32,679 nucleotides of DNA from a virus. Where the stretch lies: the IMG/VR virus record IMGVR_UViG_3300025729_000005, positions 1-32,679 of that record; one strand, given 5' to 3'. The notes below the pieces were generated by a model. The model did not search any database, was not told the DNA's origin, and saw only the letters and a program-made list of their open reading frames with translations. Made by a program: the position numbers and the translations under genes. Numbering within the stretch: position 1 is the stretch's first letter; each line of letters begins with the position of its first letter. Below, piece after piece: positions 8,520-17,472 of this stretch.

Positions 8520-11500
8520 GTGGCTGAAAATCCTTTTCTTAAACTAGCAGAACCTGCTACCGCTAAAAATCCTTTTTTAGAATTAGCAGAACCTGTTCTT
8601 AAAAATAACCAACCTGTTCCTAGTACTTCTAAAAATCCCTTTTTAGAATTAGCGGAGCCTGTTCCTAGTACTTCTAAAAATCCTTTTTTAGAATTAGCGG
8701 AGCCTGTTCCTAGTCCTATGGCACAGGCAGCAGCAGAAGGTCCACAACCTACTGATGCAACATTTACTATGGATAGTCTTGATACTAATAAAGCATGGAT
8801 TGATTCTGCTAGAAAGATTTATCAAAGTGAAAAGGGTCCAATACCTATTGAAATGCAGCGTGATCCAGCCAAGCTTGCTCAGTGGCTGAAGGAAAGACAT
8901 TCTGAGATTGGTTGGAGTCTTGCAAATGTAGCTGGTAAAGGTATAGTTGAAACTGCTTTAACTACATTTGATATGAAGGACGATGCCAAGCAAGCATGGA
9001 TCAAATCACTTGATATGTATGAAAAGACTGACAGTGATTGGGGTTCAAGAGCGCGGGCCGCTAAACAAATAGCACTTGATCCTACTACATGGGGCAGTTT
9101 AGTATTTGGTTTTGGTGTGGGTGGCGTAGCTAAAATGGCTGGTCAAAGAGGGGCATCTAAGGTTGCAATTAATTTATTTAAAAAAGAATTAGTTAAAAGT
9201 CTTACACAAGCAGGGTATAAAAAAGGTGCAGTTAATCGTGCTGTTACCGAAGGTGTGTCTCGTGCTATCCCAGCAGAAATTTTAAAAGCACATGCTAAAT
9301 CTGCTGCTACAAGAGCTGCTGTTAAAAAAGTTGGCAAAGCTGCTGCTACAGGTGCTGGTTATACGGGAGCATTTGATGCTTCTGAACAACAGTTTGGCAT
9401 GAATATTGATGATAGCAAAGACTTTAACTACGAACAATTTGCAGCTATGACAGGATTAGGTGCTGGTGTTGGTCTTGGTCTGTCTGGTATTGGTAAGGGT
9501 ATTAGCAAGCTCAGAGGTAAACAATCTGAACTAGCTAAGTTTGAAGATGACATTGTAGGGCAAGCAGATACTGAAGCAGCTTTTCGTAAGAAAGGATATT
9601 TCCGAACTCCTGAAGTTCAGAAAAGATTAGAAGACGCTGAAGAAGCTGCTTTCAAAGACCTTGATACTACTGGTCCTAATGTAGATAACCGTGGAAAAGT
9701 AATTGAAACTATTGGCAATGCAAACACATTCCTTGGTAGGTTGCTGAGAAGTGATGGTGCTTTAGCTAAACCTCTTGCAGATGCTAATGTAAGAAGAGAA
9801 AATATTGATGCCTTACAGCTTCAAGGTAAAAGATTATTCAAAGCTTTTAAAAAAGAATACAAGACATTAGGTCAGGCTCAGAAAGATAAAGTTAATAATT
9901 ATCTAAGTACTGGTGAAGGTGGAGATGAATTTAGTGAGGGCTTTATAAAAGTTTCAAATGAGATTAAAGAATACATTAAGAAAAACGAAGAAACTTTTAA
10001 TATAGCAGCAGGTCTTGAAGGACAAAGTAAATTAGGAATTGGTCACAAAAACGGTGAAGCATATTTTACTAGATTTTATGAAGCAGAAAATAATCCTGCA
10101 TATTTAGAGCTAGTAAAAAAAGCTCTTTATTCTAAAGAAGGTGATAAAATTACTTGGAGCAAGGCTAAGAGCAGCGAAATAATAAACAGAGTTACTAATA
10201 TGAGAAAGCAGTTAGAAAAAAAAGGTGTAGCTGCTGAAGACCAAGACGAAGTTATTTTAGGTATAGTTAAAAATCTTGCAAAGGGTGAGAATGATTTATT
10301 TACTGATGCAGTAGTAGAAGCATCTACTAAAGTTGTTAGACCTAAAATAACTAAAAATTTAAAAGGAAGAACACTAACTGATACAGAGTATGATAAAGCA
10401 GTTAGAGAGTTACTTGGTGAAGTAGATGATCCTTTAAAGGGAATACAAAAAACTTTTGAAACTCAGACAAGATTAATAGGACAGGCTCAGTATTTAGCAG
10501 ATGTAGATAAGTATGCTAGAGAAGCTTTAAAACAATCTGGAAAAGAATTTGTAGATATTCCTATGGGTGGCTTGATTCCTAAACTTCCTACTCGTATTGA
10601 AAGAATAGACAAGAAAAAAATTGTAGCAAAAAAAGAAAACATTGTAGATGCAAAAGGTAATGTAGTAAGATTTACAAGTGGACCTAATAAAGGAAAGATT
10701 AAACAAAAAACTGTTTATGAAAGAGAAGATGACGGGTTAAACGATTTTATACAAAAAAGTTTAGGCAACAGAGCAAGCTCTGCTAGTGTTCTACAAGGTC
10801 TGTATGTAGCTCCTAACATGGCTACATATATTCGTAATGGTATTAATCTGTTTGATGGTAGCAGAGAAGTTAATAAGTTTATGGCTCCTGTTCAAAACCT
10901 AGCCGCTATTGGTCAGGCATCTCAAACAATTTTTGATATTCCTGCCTATGCTTTAAACACAGTAGGTGCAGTAACAATGGCTGCTGCTAATGGTCACATT
11001 ATAAATCCATTTGCTTACAAAGCTGCTAAAGAAGCAGTAAAAAATACAGTAGAACAGCTCATATTAAAAGACAAAAATGCTATTATAAAATTAGAAAAGT
11101 TAAAAAGAGCAGGGCTGATTGAGTCTGATTTGTCTGCCGAACTAATTAGAACTAATGTCAATAGGTCTTTAGTTAATCCTAAAAATATTTTAACTAAGGG
11201 CTACAGAAATGCAATGGAAAAAGCAGGTAAAGCTTATGGTCAGCCTGATACCTTTGCTAAGTTATTGTCTTTTGAAAGTGAGTTAAACTCTGTAAGAAAA
11301 ATGTTTGGTAAAAATTTATCAGAGGAAGATTTAATAAATCTAGCTATTGATAGAACAAGGGCTACTATTCCTACATACAATGCTGCGGCTCCTCTTGCTC
11401 GTCAGCTATCTCGTTTGCCTATTGGTACATACGCTTTGTTCCCTTCTGAGATTGTACGCACAAGCAAAAATATTATTAAAGTAGGGGTAACTGATATTAG

Positions 11501-12725
11501 AGATGGTATTAAAGATGGAAATGCTGCACAGATTAGAGCAGGGTTAAATCGCCTAGCTGCTTTTGGAGCAGTAACTGCTGGTACAGAAGCTATGATTAAT
11601 AACTCTAATGAAAACTTAGGTATTGACAAAGACACTGCTAACGCTCTTGAGCAAGTAATGGCTCCTTGGTACAAGAACACTGTACGTCAACACAATACTG
11701 GTCTTGTAGAAAATGATCAGGGAGATATTATAACTAACTTTAGAAACTCTTCTCAGTATGATGCTTATGATTTTGTTAAGCAACCGATTAGAGTTATAAC
11801 TGGAAAGCTTCTTGCTGGTGAGAATGTAACAGACACAGAAGTAGATGAAGCCTTGTCTGGTTTAGCTGCTTCTGCTGTCGGTCCTTATACCAATCCAAAG
11901 TTTTTAACACAAGCTTTGTTGAATATTATAGATGGGGATACTCAAGATCAAGGAGGTATTTATTCTGGTGCAGTTGGTGAGCAAGGGCTGTCCTTAGAAA
12001 ACACACAACGAGCTTTGCTAGAATTAGCTGAGTCTTTTGAACCCGGAACTACACAGATTATTAGACAATACTGGGCGTCTCTTAAAGCTGAAGAGAAAGC
12101 TGAAGAAGTAGAATTAGCTGCCAGAACCTCTAAAGGATTTCCACTTGAACGTAAAGATATTGAGTGGCATATGGGGACAGGCATTAAACCTCAGACTATG
12201 AATGTTGATAAGTCTATTGGTTATACTTTATCTCAAGATGTAAAAGCAATTCAGCAAACTGGTAATGAATTTGTAAGTTATTTAAGAGACTTGCCTAGCG
12301 AAGTTTATAGTCCAGAACGTCGTCAAGATATCTTAGATAAGTATAGATACTATCAAGACTTAAAGTATAAAGGTATGCAAGACCTTGCTGGTAAAATAGA
12401 TCGCATTAAACAAATAAAATACACTGATGCAAAAGGACAAGATAAAACTATTGATGGTACTAAACTTTATAGAATTATAAGTGATGATGGCTGGTATGAT
12501 GTTAAGGATGACATTATTTATGCTGGATATGCTGGCAATCCGCTTGATATTGTTGGCAATAGCTCATCTAAGGAAGGTGTCTTTATGCCTGATGATCCAG
12601 CCGATGAGGTTATAAATCAATATATAAGAAGCAAAAGTTTACCTAGAGAATTAGTTAATGATTTGTATAACATATATCAAGAGTATGCTGGTATATCTTT
12701 AAGACCTCAAGCAGAAAAAAATTAA
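8520..12725 (+). CDS. Large internal core / ejection protein, 1401 aa
   Basis: The start is GTG at 8520, preceded by AAAGGAA at good distance. The N-terminus carries four copies of NPFL-[KE]-LAEP (starting at residues 4, 17, 39 and 54), a motif I associate with ejected core proteins of marine podoviruses. The region around residues 200-280 is Ala/Lys/Gly-rich, with amphipathic helices that could insert into membranes. The centre is a long charged helical stretch, and the C-terminus (after about 1250) is Asp/Tyr-rich and globular-looking. Size (T7 gp16 is about 1300 aa) and position after the 851-residue protein support a DNA-injection role. I saw no clear lytic transglycosylase Glu motif, so peptidoglycan activity is not claimed. 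Confidence 0.6.
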   Translation: MAENPFLKLAEPATAKNPFLELAEPVLKNNQPVPSTSKNPFLELAEPVPSTSKNPFLELAEPVPSPMAQAAAEGPQPTDATFTMDSLDTNKAWIDSARKIYQSEKGPIPIEMQRDPAKLAQWLKERHSEIGWSLANVAGKGIVETALTTFDMKDDAKQAWIKSLDMYEKTDSDWGSRARAAKQIALDPTTWGSLVFGFGVGGVAKMAGQRGASKVAINLFKKELVKSLTQAGYKKGAVNRAVTEGVSRAIPAEILKAHAKSAATRAAVKKVGKAAATGAGYTGAFDASEQQFGMNIDDSKDFNYEQFAAMTGLGAGVGLGLSGIGKGISKLRGKQSELAKFEDDIVGQADTEAAFRKKGYFRTPEVQKRLEDAEEAAFKDLDTTGPNVDNRGKVIETIGNANTFLGRLLRSDGALAKPLADANVRRENIDALQLQGKRLFKAFKKEYKTLGQAQKDKVNNYLSTGEGGDEFSEGFIKVSNEIKEYIKKNEETFNIAAGLEGQSKLGIGHKNGEAYFTRFYEAENNPAYLELVKKALYSKEGDKITWSKAKSSEIINRVTNMRKQLEKKGVAAEDQDEVILGIVKNLAKGENDLFTDAVVEASTKVVRPKITKNLKGRTLTDTEYDKAVRELLGEVDDPLKGIQKTFETQTRLIGQAQYLADVDKYAREALKQSGKEFVDIPMGGLIPKLPTRIERIDKKKIVAKKENIVDAKGNVVRFTSGPNKGKIKQKTVYEREDDGLNDFIQKSLGNRASSASVLQGLYVAPNMATYIRNGINLFDGSREVNKFMAPVQNLAAIGQASQTIFDIPAYALNTVGAVTMAAANGHIINPFAYKAAKEAVKNTVEQLILKDKNAIIKLEKLKRAGLIESDLSAELIRTNVNRSLVNPKNILTKGYRNAMEKAGKAYGQPDTFAKLLSFESELNSVRKMFGKNLSEEDLINLAIDRTRATIPTYNAAAPLARQLSRLPIGTYALFPSEIVRTSKNIIKVGVTDIRDGIKDGNAAQIRAGLNRLAAFGAVTAGTEAMINNSNENLGIDKDTANALEQVMAPWYKNTVRQHNTGLVENDQGDIITNFRNSSQYDAYDFVKQPIRVITGKLLAGENVTDTEVDEALSGLAASAVGPYTNPKFLTQALLNIIDGDTQDQGGIYSGAVGEQGLSLENTQRALLELAESFEPGTTQIIRQYWASLKAEEKAEEVELAARTSKGFPLERKDIEWHMGTGIKPQTMNVDKSIGYTLSQDVKAIQQTGNEFVSYLRDLPSEVYSPERRQDILDKYRYYQDLKYKGMQDLAGKIDRIKQIKYTDAKGQDKTIDGTKLYRIISDDGWYDVKDDIIYAGYAGNPLDIVGNSSSKEGVFMPDDPADEVINQYIRSKSLPRELVNDLYNIYQEYAGISLRPQAEKN
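8613..8702 (+). repeat. 45-bp in-frame tandem repeat in ejection-protein gene
   Basis: Two adjacent 45-base units (8613-8657 and 8658-8702) differ at one base and encode the 15-residue unit PVPSTSKNPFLELAE twice. A third partial unit follows at 8703. Older, diverged copies of NPFLxLAEP lie at 8529 and 8568. The near identity points to recent duplication, and the unit length keeps the reading frame. Confidence 0.85.
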
Positions 12726-12737
12726 GGAGTATTTAAA

Positions 12738-12983
12738 ATGCCTAGCGATCCCACTATGATTTGGAATGCAATACTAAGTATAGCCTGTGGTTCCTTTGTA
12801 TGGTGGGTGCGTGGCATTAGCCAACAGGCACAAGAAACTAAGAGGCGTATTGCCGACACACGAGAAGAGATCGCCAAGACCTATGCGACTAAGGCAGACG
12901 TAGAAAAAGACCTTGGTAAAATTATGGATAGGTTTGATAGACTAGACGCTAAGTTAGATTCATTTTTAGTAAAGGTAAAATAA
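12738..12983 (+). CDS. Membrane-anchored coiled-coil protein (holin/spanin-like?)
   Basis: 81 residues. AAGGAG lies 10 bases before the ATG. Residues about 8-25 (IWNAILSIACGSFVWWV) form one hydrophobic membrane segment, followed by a charged amphipathic coiled coil (about 28-80, ETKRRIADTREEIAKTYATK). Its last base overlaps the A of the endolysin ATG (TAATG). A single-span protein with a soluble coiled coil next to an endolysin fits an i-spanin or a small holin, but there is no family signature. The helix topology (short N-terminus, long soluble tail) favours the spanin reading. Confidence 0.6.
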   Translation: MPSDPTMIWNAILSIACGSFVWWVRGISQQAQETKRRIADTREEIAKTYATKADVEKDLGKIMDRFDRLDAKLDSFLVKVK

Positions 12984-13363
12984 TGTTAGAGAATTTGTTT
13001 TTCACAAAAAAAGAAATGGCCTGTCACGGCACAGGTGAATGTGAAATGGACGATAACTTCATGGAAAAGTTAATAGCAGTCCGTAAAAAGTTTAATACTC
13101 CCATGATTATCAATTCAGGTTACCGACATATAGCTCATAACTCTGCTATCAACGGTGCGCCTAAGTCACCACATATTTATGGTCGAGCAGTTGACGTAGC
13201 TGTGTCGGGTAAAGACGCTTATCGTCTGATTCGTATTGCAATGGAGATGGGTATGACAGGTATCGGTGTAGCTCAGAGAGGGCCAATCGAAAGAAGGTTT
13301 ATTCATCTAGACGATATGAACGGTGAAGACCACCCTCGGCCTCGGGTGTGGAGTTATAAGTAA
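12983..13363 (+). CDS. M15-family peptidase, probable endolysin
   Basis: 126 residues, coupled by TAATG to the membrane protein upstream. It matches the Peptidase_M15_3 type: SGYR at 45-48, then SPHIYGRAVDVAV giving the zinc ligands H64 and D71, and FIHLDD giving H108. It cleaves peptide cross-links or stem peptides of peptidoglycan (D-Ala/L-Ala peptidase activity in this family) at the end of infection. An additional CHGTGEC near residues 14-20 could be structural. There is no signal peptide, so export needs a holin; a 3-TM holin candidate lies just across the convergent junction on the other strand. It is the last gene of the + strand late block. Confidence 0.85.
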   Translation: MLENLFFTKKEMACHGTGECEMDDNFMEKLIAVRKKFNTPMIINSGYRHIAHNSAINGAPKSPHIYGRAVDVAVSGKDAYRLIRIAMEMGMTGIGVAQRGPIERRFIHLDDMNGEDHPRPRVWSYK

Positions 13364-13437
13364 AGGAAATAGCGATATCAACGCTAAGGGGGTAGAGAGC
13401 GCCGTACAGAGCATGTAGCTTGTTTAGGCTAGGTTAC

Positions 13438-13926
13438 CTACCCAACGCTCTCCAACGGCTCTCCTGACGCATCCTCGGCAGCGTTTTCTTCTAAATCTTC
13501 TGCTTCAAAGAACAAATCTGCATAATCTGTCTTAGATAGCAGGTCAATTAGTTTTTCTTGCCCTAATACGTTAAGGCATTTTATAATCTCAGCTTCTAGT
13601 GCTTCTCGGTCTTTCGGTACGCCTGTATCTGAGTTAGCTCCACGTACTCTACCTAGTAATTCAAGTGCTTTGATGGCGCTATTAGTGTGTCCATTAGTGG
13701 CAGCATATGAGTACTGCTTTTCAATTTCTTCAATAACATTAACATTAGTTTCTAGTTCATTCTCTAATGTATGAACTCGTTCTACAACCTCGTCTAGCTG
13801 TAGCAGTCGATAGCCTTGGTTATAGGCTGACTTATCCGAATACCCTGCGGCCTTAGCTGCCTCAGTTGCATTGCGGTGCAGCACATAAGCCTGTGCAAAC
13901 TTCTCTTGCTTTTCGTTTAAGGCCAT
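13438..13926 (-). CDS. Terminase small subunit
   Basis: 162 residues. The N-terminal domain ALNEKQEKFAQAYVLHRNAT followed by EAAKAAGYSDKSAY is the helix-turn-helix signature of the Terminase_2 small-subunit family, which recognises the phage packaging site and hands DNA to the large subunit. The middle is helical and would make the oligomer ring. The C-terminal 35 residues are acidic and may contact the large subunit. It starts two bases after the holin stop and ends the leftward operon, convergent with the late operon. The large terminase is not adjacent and not in the window, which is unusual. Confidence 0.75.
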   Translation of the reverse strand: MALNEKQEKFAQAYVLHRNATEAAKAAGYSDKSAYNQGYRLLQLDEVVERVHTLENELETNVNVIEEIEKQYSYAATNGHTNSAIKALELLGRVRGANSDTGVPKDREALEAEIIKCLNVLGQEKLIDLLSKTDYADLFFEAEDLEENAAEDASGEPLESVG

Positions 13927-13928
13927 TG

Positions 13929-14327
13929 TTATTTCTTCATGTTGTTACGAGCAACGCCCTTCCACTTCTCTGCTGTACGCATCCCACCAAGTCCAAGCAG
14001 GGAAAGAAGCAAAGTCATTAGAGCTTGTGTGTCTAATGTAGGAAGAATAATAATAGGATACCAGATAGCTAGTCCCCAACTTACAATAGGGGCAACAATA
14101 AACTGCCATGATAGTGCAAAGCAACAGACCCACATGATAGCTGGTCTAGCTCCGCTTACAAAAACAGAAGGATGCTTGGCCTGTTCGATGTTAGCCTGTG
14201 CCTGAGCCATGTCTAGTGTAATAAGCTGAGACCTTAATTCAGACTCTAGCTTAACCCGCAGGTCTTTGTCTTCAACAAACTTATCAAGGACTTTACCCGC
14301 CACTCCGATAATTGAATCTACAATCAT
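13929..14327 (-). CDS. Holin, 3-TM GTA-type
   Basis: 132 residues. The N-terminal half is amphipathic (KDLRVKLESELRSQLITLDM), followed by AKHPSVFVSGARPAIMWVC and three hydrophobic segments at about 62-82, 84-98 and 102-116. This order, with the SGARP motif before the first membrane segment, matches the 'holin of 3TMs' family (GTA_holin_3TM, PF11351, by recall). It would form inner-membrane lesions that release the M15 endolysin. The stop of the upstream methyltransferase is followed by GGAG as Shine-Dalgarno. It lies in the leftward operon rather than beside the endolysin. Confidence 0.8.
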   Translation of the reverse strand: MIVDSIIGVAGKVLDKFVEDKDLRVKLESELRSQLITLDMAQAQANIEQAKHPSVFVSGARPAIMWVCCFALSWQFIVAPIVSWGLAIWYPIIILPTLDTQALMTLLLSLLGLGGMRTAEKWKGVARNNMKK

Positions 14328-14336
14328 TATGATCTC

Positions 14337-15080
14337 CTACTTTTGTTTAAGTTTTGTAACTTGTGGATACATCTCTAGCTTATAGCCATCCATAATTAAT
14401 TCGTCAGTTTCTTTATCTACAGTATCGAAGAACAAATATATTTTTAATTCAGGATATTTAAAGGACATGTCAGCAAAGAAGTTTAACCATGACTGAGGCT
14501 CAAAAACAGAGATATGTACGTTAGTTCCATCAGCAAACTTCTTTATCGCAGGGACACACGAAATATTAAAGAAGGCTATCTTACCTGCATAGGATAGAAT
14601 TTCATCCACTACCCACTTCAAGTCTGTCTCTGGAACATGTTCCAACACATCAGTACAAATTACTGCATCAAAGTTACCCTTCTCCCAAGGATCAGGCAGC
14701 GCATTATGCTGCTCATATGCTGGGTCGTACAGTCTAAAAGAATCTAAATTCCAAAGTTCTCCAAGGGGCTTATCTATTTTATCAGATAGTTCTTTAAAGT
14801 CATCGCCATAAAGAACACCCTTACCAGCACCATAGTCTAGCAGACTAATGCAGTCATTTTTTTCTAGATAGTTTCCAATAATACCTACAAATTTTAATAG
14901 GCTCTTACCGTTAAACATTCCTTTAGCTGCGGAGTGCATCTCCTTATATTCCAAGAGAAGCTCATGGTACTTTTCAGATGCGTTGTGCTTATTAGTATGA
15001 GGTGACTTATAATCAATCTCTCTGTCTGGGATAGTTCCCCATTTAGAAATCTTGGTTTCTTCCCAGCTATTATCAGTCAT
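14337..15080 (-). CDS. Class I SAM-dependent methyltransferase
   Basis: 247 residues. Motif I is SLLDYGAGKGVLYG (about 79-92), and the post-motif region VICTDVLEHVPE supplies the usual motif II/post II of class I methyltransferases. SAM binding is therefore well supported; the substrate is not. Its start overlaps the end of the 799-residue glycan-type protein by 8 bases, and together with the glycosyltransferase upstream it forms a trio that could build or modify a surface or virion sugar. A C-terminal segment mentions NVHISVFEPQSWL, seen in sugar or small-molecule methyltransferases. It is not a DNA methylase: no DPPY-type motif. Confidence 0.8.
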   Translation of the reverse strand: MTDNSWEETKISKWGTIPDREIDYKSPHTNKHNASEKYHELLLEYKEMHSAAKGMFNGKSLLKFVGIIGNYLEKNDCISLLDYGAGKGVLYGDDFKELSDKIDKPLGELWNLDSFRLYDPAYEQHNALPDPWEKGNFDAVICTDVLEHVPETDLKWVVDEILSYAGKIAFFNISCVPAIKKFADGTNVHISVFEPQSWLNFFADMSFKYPELKIYLFFDTVDKETDELIMDGYKLEMYPQVTKLKQK

Positions 15081-17472
15081 TGTAGTAATCCTTAAATTGA
15101 GGGCGCTTGTCCCTACTGTTATTTATTTTCCAAAGATCAGCAACCATTGTATTTTCTCCGTGGAAATCTAACACACCTTCCATGCCCTGATCTGAAAAGA
15201 CTTTCTCGCAATCTTGTGCCATAGCTAGAAGCTCACCTGTAGTCCAATAAGTTTTATCTTCTACATTAACTTCAATGTACTTAGGCGTAGGAACTTCTCC
15301 TCCTTCTACATCACCCGTAGTCTCTGTTTTTTCTTCTTTCGTAGGCTCTTCTCTACAACAATCAAAGCCCCATAGATGAATATTTCTAATGCCCATTGTA
15401 TGGAAGACGCCAATAGCTCTCATGGCTGCACACGTACCGCCAGTAATAAGCGTAGCTCCTTGAGGGATGCCAAGGTTATCTTCTACCTTAACCTGCTGAT
15501 TAACAATTTCTTTACCCTGCTCTTCTTCTTGACGAAGGGAATCAGTATAGGCATGCCAACCATAGATAGAAGCCTTGTTCTCAATCAAGTGCTCAGTAAC
15601 AGAAGGATCAGTCATAGAGGCAACAAAGAATCTTGTAGTAGGATCAACGGTTGCAAACAAGTCTTTACGAATAATGTTGTGTGTACTCTTACCTGTAATA
15701 GGTCGAGGGTCTAAGACAACACAGCCCCAAGGCTTGATACCTTGAGCAAGTAGGTGTGGATACGCGTGTTTAACTGTAAGTAATTTAGCATGTGGGTTAT
15801 CACTGATAAATTTTTTCAGTGCATCGTAGTCGATGTACGGCCCAGCAGAAACAATAATACCCATTTCTTTATTGGCAGGATGTTTAGTTACCCACTTTTT
15901 ATCTCCAATAAGTTTCATATTGGTTTGGATATTATTTGTAATGTACTCTCTAGGAACTGAGTCTCTTGGATGTACAATAATAGGCACACGTTTCAATGTG
16001 TCTGGAACTTCTTCCAAGTCTAAATCGCTTAGAACAACCGCAAGATGTGTATGTCCACCATCAACTACCTTATCTCCAGAAGGTAAGATGTATTTTCTAA
16101 CTACACTCTTCTCGTCAAAGACAGTCCACCCATCTTCTACCGCAGGTTTTTCTTCTAATTTCTGTATGGCAATACCATCAAAAACTTTTTTAACACCCTG
16201 AGCTTCTTCCTGTGGAATATTGTCGTCGTCATCCTCTGTAAAGTAATGATCCATGACAACAACTGGAACATCTTTTAAAAACTCATACTCAATCTCTACG
16301 GTTTCTTTACTGTTGCCGCTGCCAATTAAAGCAAAGTCTACAGACTCTAATTGATGTGGATATTTTTTAAGATTATCTAGCTTATAGTGTTTGGCTAGGC
16401 TCTCTCTTACATTTCCTTTTACTATTTCAAAAGAGAAATCTTTCTTCTCTTTCTCTTTCATGTGTTCCTTAAACTCGGCAAGCCTAGCTGAGACAGCCTT
16501 CTCTGTGTTGTGTGACTTAACATTAAATTCTAAAGCATCTGTGGCTGACGTAGCGTCTTCAAACAAATCAAAGCCAACATAATGAACAGTGTCTGTATTC
16601 TCAAATGCTGCCAAAGCCATCTCAACAGCCCGACCTGCATTCCATGTGCCTGTCTCTAGCAGAGTGCTTGGCTTGTAGTGCCTAATTAAGTCAGCAAGCT
16701 GGCGATACCTGTCGGGTAGAATGTCTGGAGATGTTTCGGTATCAGACAGTTGAATAAGCCTGTTACCTTCTTTGTCTCTAAGAGCAGCATTCTTCTTATC
16801 TCTGAGACAAGCAAATAAATCATTAACATAGGAAGACTTACTAGAAATCTCATGTACCCTCATGCCATGAGCTACGTAAATGGTACGAAGCCTATTTAAA
16901 ATAAAGCTGTCATGCCACTCACGATAGTTCAAGAACTCTCCAGAAATAAACGCTCCTCTAAAATCTCCAAGCAAGTCTACTGCTGTCTGTCTAGAAAGAT
17001 TGTAAGCAGCAAAATGACCTGAGTCATCAAGACATACCATATCAATCTTTTCTTTCCCATCAGGAAATAGTTTATCTAGTTCTGCTACTGTAATCTTTTT
17101 CTGTGAGATTACGTCAGGGTCTAGCCAGACCACCCATGCATCAACATTATTAAATGCACACTCTGTTATAGCTAAGACACGAGGCATAAACTTATGTGGG
17201 TCTAGGATATCCTGATATGGAATCTGTCCTCCCTCAGTACCGTTATGTTCTGCGTACTCACTGGAAAAATTAATATAGTCCTCTAGATTATCCAGAGCAT
17301 GGTAAAAAATATTTGACCCTTGAGGTAGGCTATGCTTAGTAATATCCATATCATAGTGATATAAATGAAACTCAATATCCTGAGACCAAGAATCTTTAAA
17401 TTGATTTAGAACTATGTTTCCTGTTTGATTTAGAATGTCTTCGTTAAAACAAGTTACAACTTTATATTTCAT
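15073..17472 (-). CDS. Three-domain glycan-related protein (GT-like, SAM-like, DUF115-like)
   Basis: 799 residues. Residues about 1-230 resemble a GT-A-type glycosyltransferase-like domain, with WVVWLDPDVI as the DxD region and YNLSRQTAVDLL and EWHDSF later. Residues about 265-430 contain LLETGTWNAGRAVEMALAAF, a methyltransferase-24-like SAM fold, with VPVVVMDHYF. Residues about 500-760 match the DUF115/MptE-like domain of flagellin and glycan modification proteins: GIIVSAGPYIDYDAL, LLTVKHAYPHLLAQGIKP, CVVLDP, and GGTCAAMRAIGVFHTMGI. It overlaps both neighbours and likely works with them on one carbohydrate. The substrate is unknown. Confidence 0.65.
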   Translation of the reverse strand: MKYKVVTCFNEDILNQTGNIVLNQFKDSWSQDIEFHLYHYDMDITKHSLPQGSNIFYHALDNLEDYINFSSEYAEHNGTEGGQIPYQDILDPHKFMPRVLAITECAFNNVDAWVVWLDPDVISQKKITVAELDKLFPDGKEKIDMVCLDDSGHFAAYNLSRQTAVDLLGDFRGAFISGEFLNYREWHDSFILNRLRTIYVAHGMRVHEISSKSSYVNDLFACLRDKKNAALRDKEGNRLIQLSDTETSPDILPDRYRQLADLIRHYKPSTLLETGTWNAGRAVEMALAAFENTDTVHYVGFDLFEDATSATDALEFNVKSHNTEKAVSARLAEFKEHMKEKEKKDFSFEIVKGNVRESLAKHYKLDNLKKYPHQLESVDFALIGSGNSKETVEIEYEFLKDVPVVVMDHYFTEDDDDNIPQEEAQGVKKVFDGIAIQKLEEKPAVEDGWTVFDEKSVVRKYILPSGDKVVDGGHTHLAVVLSDLDLEEVPDTLKRVPIIVHPRDSVPREYITNNIQTNMKLIGDKKWVTKHPANKEMGIIVSAGPYIDYDALKKFISDNPHAKLLTVKHAYPHLLAQGIKPWGCVVLDPRPITGKSTHNIIRKDLFATVDPTTRFFVASMTDPSVTEHLIENKASIYGWHAYTDSLRQEEEQGKEIVNQQVKVEDNLGIPQGATLITGGTCAAMRAIGVFHTMGIRNIHLWGFDCCREEPTKEEKTETTGDVEGGEVPTPKYIEVNVEDKTYWTTGELLAMAQDCEKVFSDQGMEGVLDFHGENTMVADLWKINNSRDKRPQFKDYYND

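Noticed and set aside
13364-13452. Possible bidirectional terminator between the convergent operons
   Set aside because: Only a 7-bp match (gagagcg with cgctctc, loop of about 44 bases) and no T-run; too weak to annotate, though a terminator is expected here.
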